Assembly (NCBI GenBank): GCA_020629335.1 | Contig: JAHDDN010000143.1 | Coordinates: forward strand, 1 to 11,317 | DNA from: Chitinophagales bacterium | GTDB taxonomy: Bacteria > Bacteroidota > Bacteroidia > Chitinophagales > UBA2359 | Direction of reading: 5' to 3' | DNA: 11,317 bases | In this document: positions 6,751 through 11,317 of the stretch, piece after piece | Position numbering within the stretch: the stretch's first letter is position 1 | How the letters are laid out: every line of letters begins with the position of its first letter | Made by a program: the position numbers and the translations under genes | Notes under the pieces: generated by a model | Told to the model about the DNA's origin: nothing | The model's database searches: none | The model's input: the letters and a program-made list of their open reading frames with translations, nothing else

Positions 6751-7215
6751 CTAAAAGATTTTCAGAATATTGATTTTATTAGTATTAAACACTATACTTT
6801 CGCCATTCTTCTTATTAAGCAGTTTTTTGCCAATTGGGGACGCTAAAGAGATAGCAAAATAGGTTTTTCCGCCTAATAATATTCTCCCAACTCCTACTGA
6901 TAAGAAATAAATACCTTTGTTAGTTTCAACTAAACTTCCTAATTGTGCATGAGTGTGTATAGTATCTGTTTTGACCATTAGCAATTGTCCCTTTACTTTG
7001 AGGACTTCCGCCATTTGCTTGCGACTATTATCCTCCTCAATTTGCATCATGGCTCTGCTGGTTTCGTACTTATCTCCAGCACTACTTTTAGTTTCATTAT
7101 TACGAGCTTCTGTAATACTATCTAAATGCACCTGAATAGCTTGAATTTGATCTTCTAAGCTAGTCGCACAAGCTTGGTATAGCTGCTGTTTTAGTTGAAT
7201 TTTATCTTTTTCCAC
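6751..7215 (-). CDS. Short GreA/GreB-family transcription elongation factor-like protein
   Basis: The 154-residue product has the two-part Gre layout: an N-terminal coiled-coil hairpin (about 5-82) and a C-terminal FKBP-like domain (about 90-154) with GSLVETNKGIYFLSVG and the Gre hallmark ASPIGKKLLNKKNGE (125-139). At the hairpin tip SAGDKYETSRAMMQ keeps Asp48 and Glu51 with the spacing of the GreA tip acids that help RNA polymerase cleave backtracked RNA, so cleavage activity is plausible. I recall such short Bacteroidota proteins being mislabelled as 3-oxoacyl-ACP synthase; nothing ketosynthase-like is present. The start is a GTG (7215-7213), since no in-frame ATG exists before residue 56. 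It lies 10 nt downstream of the DsbA-like gene, probably in the same transcript, and stops 4 nt from the operator of the next operon. Confidence 0.82.
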   Translation of the reverse strand: MEKDKIQLKQQLYQACATSLEDQIQAIQVHLDSITEARNNETKSSAGDKYETSRAMMQIEEDNSRKQMAEVLKVKGQLLMVKTDTIHTHAQLGSLVETNKGIYFLSVGVGRILLGGKTYFAISLASPIGKKLLNKKNGESIVFNTNKINILKIF

Positions 7216-7225
7216 AGGGGAGGGA

Positions 7226-7888
7226 TTAATTGGTTAAGCTTTTGACTTTTTGTATGATGTTATCAGAAGTGGTATAGCCACTTGAGATAAGGTGGTATTG
7301 CTCGCCTGTTTTGAGGAGGATGCTTGGGAAGCTATTGATACCATATTCGGCTGCCCTTTCAAAATCTCTTCGGACTTTTTGCTTCATTTCATCCGATTCA
7401 AAAAGGCGTTTAAATTCGGCTTTATCTACTTCTATCTTATCTAAAGCATCATAATAGCTTTCTACTAAGTGCATATTCTTATTTTCGAAATAGAAATCTT
7501 TTTGAATGGCGTGAAAAAAGGCGAATGCTTTTTCGGGAGCTAAGTCTCTTACAATGACTGTAGCCCTAGATGGGGGCTCGGTATCATAAGTGATGCCTGC
7601 TTCGTCCAGTATTCCATATTTAAATTCCTGTCCACTGGCTTGGTGTACTTGTTCCCAATGCTCTGTGAGGAAGTCTTTAAGTTCGGGCATCGTTTGGGTA
7701 TTATAGGGGCGTAATCCACCCATAATAATTTCAAATTCGATGCTTCCGTCTAATTGGGCTTTTGTTTTTTCTAATTCGGCAGCAATGCCGTAGCACCAAG
7801 AACACATTGGGTCGCCAATGTAGATGAGTTTGGTATCTGTGTTTGTTTGTGTCATCATAGTGAGTGCAAATAAGATTATTTTTAACAT
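7226..7888 (-). CDS. DsbA/FrnE-family thioredoxin-fold protein
   Basis: From ATG 7888 the product has 220 residues. The thioredoxin-type active site is GDPMCSWCYG with Cys29 and Cys32, directly after the first beta strand (KLIYIG), and the cis-proline loop is NSFPSILL (Pro188). The helical insert with GGLRPY and PPSRATVIVRDLAPEKAFAFFHAIQ is typical of the FrnE/DsbA-like branch, so a disulfide oxidoreductase or isomerase role is likely, with substrate unknown. The N-terminus (KIILFALTMM) is weakly hydrophobic; it may be a poor signal peptide, or translation may start at the later MMTQTN, giving a cytoplasmic protein. The reading frame stays open to 8002, but that extension is encoded by 24-bp-period repeats and is rejected. 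The GreA-like gene follows after 10 nt. Confidence 0.87.
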   Translation of the reverse strand: MLKIILFALTMMTQTNTDTKLIYIGDPMCSWCYGIAAELEKTKAQLDGSIEFEIIMGGLRPYNTQTMPELKDFLTEHWEQVHQASGQEFKYGILDEAGITYDTEPPSRATVIVRDLAPEKAFAFFHAIQKDFYFENKNMHLVESYYDALDKIEVDKAEFKRLFESDEMKQKVRRDFERAAEYGINSFPSILLKTGEQYHLISSGYTTSDNIIQKVKSLTN

Positions 7889-7944
7889 GGTTTTTTGTTT
7901 GTTTGATAACTCAAGGTAGTGTTTTTTTTTAATTTGGTGTATTC

Positions 7945-8034
7945 GTGTATTAGTTGATTGGTTTATTAGTGTATTAGTTGATTGATGCATCAACCAATAC
8001 ACTATTTAACGAATTAACTAATAAACTATTTAAC
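7945..8034. repeat. Two pairs of 24-bp-period direct repeats around a TTGATGCATCAA palindrome
   Basis: GTGTATTAGTTGATTG occurs at 7945-7960 and 7969-7984, and ACTATTTAAC at 8001-8010 and 8025-8034. Both pairs have a 24-bp period, and the words around them (ACTAATAAAC and its complement) are related but point in opposite directions. Between them lies the perfect palindrome TTGATGCATCAA (7982-7993), and GTGTATTAGTTG / CAACCAATACAC can pair around it to form an imperfect hairpin. Low-complexity words of this kind are familiar from Bacteroidota intergenic DNA. They lie just upstream of the DsbA-like gene. Confidence 0.65.
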
Positions 8035-8046
8035 TAAGATCGGCTT

Positions 8047-8180
8047 AGGGATGGAAGCGGTATGTGGCGTTTATGCAGCGACTTATGGAGCTTAGGCAAC
8101 TGACGGCTGGCCCGAAGGGCAGACTAAGGTGCCTTAGCGGAATAGGAGTAGCATAGCCACATAATAGCGGACAGCCCGAC
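8047..8180 (+). repeat. Structured dispersed element, copy 2 (possible Flavo-1-like RNA)
   Basis: This is the second copy of the element at 152-279, same orientation. It has identical ends apart from single changes (AGGGATgGAAGCGG and AGCGGAcAGCCCGAC) and the same 8-bp closing stem (TATGTGGC 8061-8068 with GCCACATA 8156-8163). The interior folds differently: GCTTAGGCA 8090-8098 pairs with TGCCTTAGC 8130-8138 with one mismatch, and a tip hairpin GCCC-GAA-GGGC lies at 8110-8120. Conserved ends and stem with a divergent but still base-paired interior argue for selection on structure. It sits in the spacer between the divergent DsbA-like and GNAT genes. Confidence 0.62.
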
Positions 8181-8231
8181 GGCTGCGCCTCCTTAATGAT
8201 GAGTTACAAATTACAAATTACGAATTGATGT

Positions 8232-8274
8232 GGCTTGTGCTGCGCACTTTGATTTACGAGCGCAGCAGTAAGCC
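8232..8274. repeat. Strong GC-rich hairpin
   Basis: GGCTTGTGCTGCGC (8232-8245) pairs with GCGCAGCAGTAAGCC (8260-8274) around a 14-nt loop, with only a small internal asymmetry. There is no T tract after it, so an intrinsic terminator is unlikely. Together with the repeat element and the palindrome at 8307 it fills the 506-nt gene-free stretch 7889-8394. Confidence 0.55.
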
Positions 8275-8306
8275 CCAAATTTAACTATGAATGATGAACT
8301 GTTGAG

Positions 8307-8322
8307 ACAAGGCATGCCTTGT
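8307..8322. repeat. 16-nt perfect palindrome ACAAGGCATGCCTTGT
   Basis: The palindrome is perfect over all 16 positions and centred about 50 bp upstream of the GNAT -7 box. It may be a remnant of the GAGACAAGGCATGCC-type intergenic palindromes I recall as frequent in Bacteroidota, or an operator for the acetyltransferase gene. The sequence does not decide between these. Confidence 0.5.
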
Positions 8323-8362
8323 TGGTAGGGGAATTAATTTATCATTCATTCAGTTAAATCAT

Positions 8363-8370
8363 TATATTTG
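8363..8370 (+). promoter_or_regulatory. -7 box of the GNAT gene
   Basis: TATATTTG matches the Bacteroidota TAnnTTTG box and lies 24 nt before the ATG at 8395, a normal leader length. No TTTG is found at -33. It overlaps the TTG at 8368, which argues against TTG initiation for the downstream gene. Confidence 0.5.
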
Positions 8371-8394
8371 TACCCTAACCCAAAAAATGACACA

Positions 8395-9423
8395 ATGAAT
8401 AATACCTATCGTTTAGAAAAAGTGGATCACGAGGCTTTTACAGATGAGGATTGGAAGCGCTACTATGATTTTCGAGTGAAGAGTTATGAATTGAAAAAAG
8501 AGCCAATGCCTTTTGATTCGTGGGAGAAGTTGAAGGAGATTAATTTTAAATCTCTTAAAGAGCGTAAGGAGATGACTTATATGGTATGGAAAAATGGTGT
8601 GGAGCATAATATTTTTTATTTTTCTATCATGTTTAAGGATGATTTGGAGAAGCGTTTGGCTTATTTGAATAATCGGATGAATGATCAACATGTAGAGGCT
8701 AAGTTATTAGATATGATCTTTCAAAAATTTATTGAATATGATGAAAGTTCTACTGCTTTGGCGGTACATTCTAAAGAAGGAATAAATGATTATGTAGAGG
8801 ATGCCTATGGCGCTCACATTGGTTCCATTTCTGAGTTTTTTGAGCTGAAAATTAAGGAGGCCAATGTGGAAAAAATTGATGCTTGGTTAGGCGAAGCACC
8901 CGCTAAATTTCCAAATTTAAGAATAGCGTTTTACATTAATATTCCAGATGATTTATTAGAGGAATATGCGGCAGCCTTTACTCAATTGCTCCATGATATG
9001 CCGGCTAGTTCTGAATTGGGAGAGTTAAAAGTTACACCAGAAGATGTTAAGGCTCGACAAGAGTCAGGAGCGTTAAATAATAGTTGTGCCTATCGTTATT
9101 TGATATTTAATGAAGACAATAAATTGATTGCTAAGACAAATGTAGCGCTTAATCGTAAGCGTCCACAGTCGATGTATCAATTTATGACAGGTGTAATGGA
9201 AGATTATAGAGGTCGAGGATTGAGTAAGTGGCTGAAGGCCGCCATGTTTAAAAAGTTAGTAGCAGATTTTCCTGAATTAGAAACCATAAAAACAGAGACG
9301 CATCCAGAGAATCATCCATCGCGAGAGTTAAGTAAGCAGATGGGCTATAAAAAGTTGGGTTCTCAAAAGGAGTATTTGATAGATAGAAGTCGTATTATTC
9401 AGTATTTAAATGGGAATGCCTAA
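8395..9423 (+). CDS. GNAT-family N-acetyltransferase, two-part
   Basis: From ATG 8395 the protein has 342 residues. A TTG 27 nt upstream is in frame but lies within the -7 box, so I reject it. The C-terminal third is a GNAT domain: a beta strand leading to FMTGVMEDYRGRGLSKWLKAAMF, with the acetyl-CoA pyrophosphate loop RGRGL, then TETHPENHPSRELSKQMGYKKLGSQKEYLI, the usual asparagine-containing and GYK end. The N-terminal part (about 1-220) also reads like a GNAT-like fold with the acetyl-CoA loop lost, as in tandem-GNAT enzymes such as the MshD type, but I see no firm motif there. Substrate unknown; cytoplasmic. It has its own promoter and ends with TAA directly abutting the stop of the convergent phosphatase gene. 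Confidence 0.83.
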   Translation: MNNTYRLEKVDHEAFTDEDWKRYYDFRVKSYELKKEPMPFDSWEKLKEINFKSLKERKEMTYMVWKNGVEHNIFYFSIMFKDDLEKRLAYLNNRMNDQHVEAKLLDMIFQKFIEYDESSTALAVHSKEGINDYVEDAYGAHIGSISEFFELKIKEANVEKIDAWLGEAPAKFPNLRIAFYINIPDDLLEEYAAAFTQLLHDMPASSELGELKVTPEDVKARQESGALNNSCAYRYLIFNEDNKLIAKTNVALNRKRPQSMYQFMTGVMEDYRGRGLSKWLKAAMFKKLVADFPELETIKTETHPENHPSRELSKQMGYKKLGSQKEYLIDRSRIIQYLNGNA

Positions 9424-10107
9424 TTAACCAATATACTCTTGTCGATAAACCTCTCGATTAGTCAAGTCATAGGCTAATAAACCACCTAAACCTTGGCCTT
9501 TATAGTGATAGACGCATCCATTGTCTATATCAATGACCTTGGAATAAGGGCTTTTGACAGTAGCCTCTATCATAGGCCATTGAGTAGGGGTGTGGCCATG
9601 CACAATGATTCGATCGCCCAATAGTTGCTCATCTATTGGGAAACGTCTAATCCACAGCATGGCGTGCTTGTCTTGAAATGGTTGATTAGAGCGGAAATTG
9701 AAGCCCGCATGGACTAATAAGAATTGATCTACTTCAAAATAGTATTCGAGTCCATTGAAGAAGTCGAGATATTTAGGATCAATTTGATCCGCTAATTCGG
9801 CATTAAAACTATCCAACGTCTCTTTTCCTCCTTGAGTCAACCATAGATGGATTTCTTGTTTAGGCGTTCCAGCCTTCATAGAGTCCAGCAAAAGCTGCTC
9901 ATGATTTCCTCTCAAACATCTGACAAAATGTCCTTCCTCTTGGAGTTGAAAGATGAAATCAATCACTCCCTTACTGTCTGGGCCACGGTCAATATAGTCC
10001 CCTAAGAGATACAGTTCATCCTCAGTAGTCAGTTGAATACCCTCTTGAACAAGTGTTTTAAAAGATTGGATACAGCCGTGAATATCGGTAATAGCAAATT
10101 TACGCAT
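9424..10107 (-). CDS. PPP-family metallophosphatase (serine/threonine phosphatase or ApaH-like)
   Basis: The 227-residue product carries the full phosphoprotein-phosphatase signature: DIHG (8-11), GDYIDRG (36-42), RGNHE (66-70), LVHAGF (131-136) and IVHGHTP (168-174). Asp8, His10, Asp37, Asn68, His133 and His172 would bind the two catalytic metal ions. Its size fits the small bacterial PrpA/PrpB-type phosphatases, which dephosphorylate proteins; diadenosine polyphosphate hydrolysis is the main alternative, and the sequence does not choose. No signal peptide is present. A TAACTTTG box on the minus strand (10137-10130) lies about 20 nt upstream of the ATG, so it probably has its own promoter. 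Its stop codon touches the stop of the convergent GNAT gene (TAATTA), leaving no room for a terminator. Confidence 0.9.
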   Translation of the reverse strand: MRKFAITDIHGCIQSFKTLVQEGIQLTTEDELYLLGDYIDRGPDSKGVIDFIFQLQEEGHFVRCLRGNHEQLLLDSMKAGTPKQEIHLWLTQGGKETLDSFNAELADQIDPKYLDFFNGLEYYFEVDQFLLVHAGFNFRSNQPFQDKHAMLWIRRFPIDEQLLGDRIIVHGHTPTQWPMIEATVKSPYSKVIDIDNGCVYHYKGQGLGGLLAYDLTNREVYRQEYIG

Positions 10108-10129
10108 AGTCTACTTAGGTTTAGTAAGC

Positions 10130-10137
10130 CAAAGTTA
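10130..10137 (-). promoter_or_regulatory. Candidate -7 box of the phosphatase gene
   Basis: TAACTTTG on the minus strand matches TAnnTTTG and precedes the phosphatase ATG by 22 nt. No -33 TTTG was found, so the support is the single box and its position. Confidence 0.35.
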
Positions 10138-10158
10138 GCAGACTTTCCTATTAATCTT

Positions 10159-10395
10159 TTATTTTGACACGACTATTTTATGATTCAGATAAATATCTTT
10201 GGAAAGACTTTTGATGTAGTAAGTTCCTGAAGAAAGATTGCTAGTGTCTAGCTTAAATTGGCCTTTACTAACTTCCCTGATCTGGAATGAATTGATTTTT
10301 TCCCCTTGCTTGCTTTTTAATTCAAGCATTTGAGGGGTAATCTCTTGTGGAAGATGGATAATTAAATAATTTCCTGATAAGTTCATACTAAGCAT
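10159..10395 (-). CDS. Small protein resembling a stand-alone T9SS type A sorting tail
   Basis: The 78-residue product reads like the C-terminal sorting domain of type IX secretion cargo: NLSGNYLIIHLP, LELKSKQGEKI, FKLDTSNLSSGTYYIKSL and a final HKIVVSK, in the order seen in those tails (strand, 'dLSGxYylk', 'xKIvv.K' end). What is missing is the cargo: an in-frame TAA lies a few codons upstream of the ATG, there is no signal peptide, and the usual YPNP start of the domain is absent. It may be a leftover of a degraded secreted-protein gene, or an independent small protein. An alternative start is Met4 (10386). A TAATTTTG box on the minus strand (10445-10438) lies about 40 nt upstream. The phosphatase gene follows 51 nt downstream. 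Confidence 0.5.
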   Translation of the reverse strand: MLSMNLSGNYLIIHLPQEITPQMLELKSKQGEKINSFQIREVSKGQFKLDTSNLSSGTYYIKSLSKDIYLNHKIVVSK

Positions 10396-10437
10396 AAATA
10401 ACGGGTTAAAAAGGTTTTGTTAAGTAAGTGTGTGCCG

Positions 10438-10445
10438 CAAAATTA
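10438..10445 (-). promoter_or_regulatory. Candidate -7 box of the small T9SS-tail-like gene
   Basis: TAATTTTG on the minus strand fits TAnnTTTG. A TTTG (10464-10461) lies 15 nt upstream, closer than the usual spacing of about 20 nt, so this is a weak call. If real, it argues that the small gene is expressed rather than a relic. Confidence 0.3.
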
Positions 10446-10691
10446 ACATCAATTGCATCACAAATTGTCTAATATAAAGGGTTTTAAAAGCCTAAATTTA
10501 AAATAGTTTTACTATAATATCAAATACATTTTTTCTCCTTTTCCGTTCAAAAAAAACTTAGCAAAGGCATTTTTTATAGATAGTTTAGTAATAATAATAT
10601 GTGTTTAGGCTTGACATATAGATTCTTGTAATGCTTTGTTAGACTTGCTTTTGAAGGATATTTTGAGCGATTTATCGAATGATTGGCATAG

Positions 10692-10727
10692 AAAAAAGTC
10701 AAAATGTTAGAAAAAAAAGTCAAAATG
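10692..10727 (+). repeat. 15-nt direct repeat AAAAAAGTCAAAATG with 21-nt period upstream of acn
   Basis: Identical copies lie at 10692-10706 and 10713-10727. The 21-nt period equals two helical turns, so both copies face the same side of the DNA, as paired activator sites often do. They end about 55 nt upstream of the acn -7 box. No known factor is recognised. Confidence 0.5.
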
Positions 10728-10783
10728 ACTGCTAATAGATTTTCTCTATTGCTTTGATACACACATTAATAGCTGAAAATCAT

Positions 10784-10791
10784 TATTTTTG
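10784..10791 (+). promoter_or_regulatory. -7 box of the aconitase gene
   Basis: TATTTTTG matches TAnnTTTG and lies 36 nt before the ATG at 10828. A TTTG at 10753-10756 is 27 nt upstream, longer than the usual spacing of about 20 nt, so the -33 element is uncertain. Confidence 0.45.
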
Positions 10792-10827
10792 TGCAAAATT
10801 CATCAATTCAGTAAAATAAATAAGAAT

Positions 10828-11317
10828 ATGGCAATTTTTGATTTGGACATGATCCAACAAGTTTATACTAAGCTTGAAAGCAAAGTGGCAGAAGCGCGTA
10901 AAGTGTTGAATAAGCCATTAACTCTTACAGAGAAGATATTATATACTCACCTTCATGGCGATTTGCCACAAGGGGAATATAGCAGAGGTAAGGATTATGT
11001 AGATTTCTTACCAGATAGAGTAGCGATGCAAGATGCTACCGCACAAATGGCCTTATTGCAGTTCATGCAAGCAGGTAAAAAGAAAGTAGCAGTACCTTCA
11101 ACAGTACATTGTGATCACCTGATCCAAGCAAAAGAAGGAGCTGATGAGGATTTAGAAATCGCCTTAGATGTTAATAAGGAAGTTTACGACTTCTTATCTT
11201 CCGTATCTCAAAAATATGGTATTGGCTTTTGGAAGCCAGGTGCTGGTATTATTCACCAAGTAGTATTAGAAAACTACGCCTTCCCAGGTGGTATGATGAT
11301 CGGTACAGATTCACATA
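10828..11317 (+). CDS. acn: Aconitate hydratase, N-terminal part (runs off the window)
   Basis: The first 163 codons are present from ATG 10828 and the frame is open to the edge. The sequence follows the mitochondrial-type aconitase: [15 protein letters not shown] (61-75, with the substrate-contacting Gln68), [15 protein letters not shown] (87-101, with Asp-His), [12 protein letters not shown] (134-145, with the active-site His143) and GTDSH (159-163), where DSH is the conserved catalytic trio. The three cysteines that hold the 4Fe-4S cluster would lie beyond the edge. The enzyme interconverts citrate and isocitrate in the TCA cycle, in the cytoplasm; full members are about 750 residues long. 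It has its own promoter region with a 15-nt direct repeat upstream. Confidence 0.94.
   Translation, partial: MAIFDLDMIQQVYTKLESKVAEARKVLNKPLTLTEKILYTHLHGDLPQGEYSRGKDYVDFLPDRVAMQDATAQMALLQFMQAGKKKVAVPSTVHCDHLIQAKEGADEDLEIALDVNKEVYDFLSSVSQKYGIGFWKPGAGIIHQVVLENYAFPGGMMIGTDSH

Larger units (their letters stand above)
10396..10827. other. Gene-free stretch between the small T9SS-tail-like gene and acn
   Basis: The 432 nt are very AT-rich. I see no credible gene: the only open frame on the minus strand (10574-10762) is low-complexity with no family features. The stretch holds a possible leftward -7 box at 10438-10445, a 15-nt direct repeat at 10692-10727 and the likely acn -7 box at 10784-10791. 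Nothing is recognised between about 10470 and 10690. Confidence 0.5.

Noticed and set aside
6953..7135. Open frame antisense to the GreA-like gene
   Set aside because: A shadow frame opposite the coiled-coil region; no independent signal.
7889..8002. N-terminal extension of the DsbA-like protein
   Set aside because: It is encoded by the 24-bp-period repeats and gives low-complexity Ser/Thr/Asn text; the ATG at 7888 fits the family length better.
7945..8034. CRISPR array
   Set aside because: Only two copies of each short word with no unique spacers of constant length and no cas genes nearby.
8413..8691. 92-codon open frame antisense to the GNAT gene
   Set aside because: A shadow of the acetyltransferase reading frame; Ile/Leu-rich product without domain features.
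10574..10762. 62-codon open frame on the minus strand
   Set aside because: AT-rich, no recognisable features, no relatives of its wording known to me, and it overlaps the direct repeats upstream of acn.

Overview
The window looks like a chromosomal segment of an AT-rich member of the Bacteroidota. The support is: several promoters matching the phylum's TAnnTTTG -7 box, a TonB-dependent receptor with an N-terminal carboxypeptidase-regulatory-like domain, a lipoprotein with a CKKDD start typical of surface lipoproteins in this phylum, a short Bacteroidota-type GreA/GreB protein, a small protein shaped like a type IX secretion sorting tail, and the absence of convincing Shine-Dalgarno sequences. 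A Saprospira/Lewinella-like lineage is my guess, but the sequence alone does not settle it.

Layout. Positions 1-396 hold no gene but carry a structured dispersed element and nested foldbacks. Positions 397-2744 (minus) are an aldose-1-epimerase-like gene translationally coupled (TAATG) to an upstream pyrE-pyrF fusion encoding a UMP synthase of the animal/plant domain order. Divergent from it is pyrD (about 2888-3820, plus), a class 1A, fumarate-type dihydroorotate dehydrogenase. Together the pair encodes the last three steps of UMP synthesis, and both proteins resemble eukaryotic enzymes.

Positions 3832-6682 (minus) are a lipoprotein gene overlapping a TonB-dependent receptor gene. The promoter carries a perfect 10-3-10 palindrome of the TTGCAA-N5-TTGCAA type, which suggests Fur-family (zinc- or nickel-type) metal control and a metal-uptake role. 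Upstream on the same strand are a short GreA/GreB-like protein (6751-7215) and a DsbA/FrnE-like CxxC protein (7226-7888).

Positions 7889-8394 are a gene-free, repeat-rich stretch with 24-bp-period repeats, the second copy of the structured element, a strong hairpin and a 16-nt palindrome. Then come a GNAT acetyltransferase (8395-9423, plus), a PPP-family phosphatase directly abutting it convergently (9424-10107, minus), a 78-residue orphan with a T9SS-tail look (10159-10395, minus), a 432-nt regulatory or empty stretch, and the start of an aconitase gene (10828 to the edge, plus).

The most interesting items are the duplicated structured element, which may be an RNA of the Flavo-1 type, the metal-type operator with its lipoprotein/receptor pair, and the eukaryote-like pyrimidine pair.
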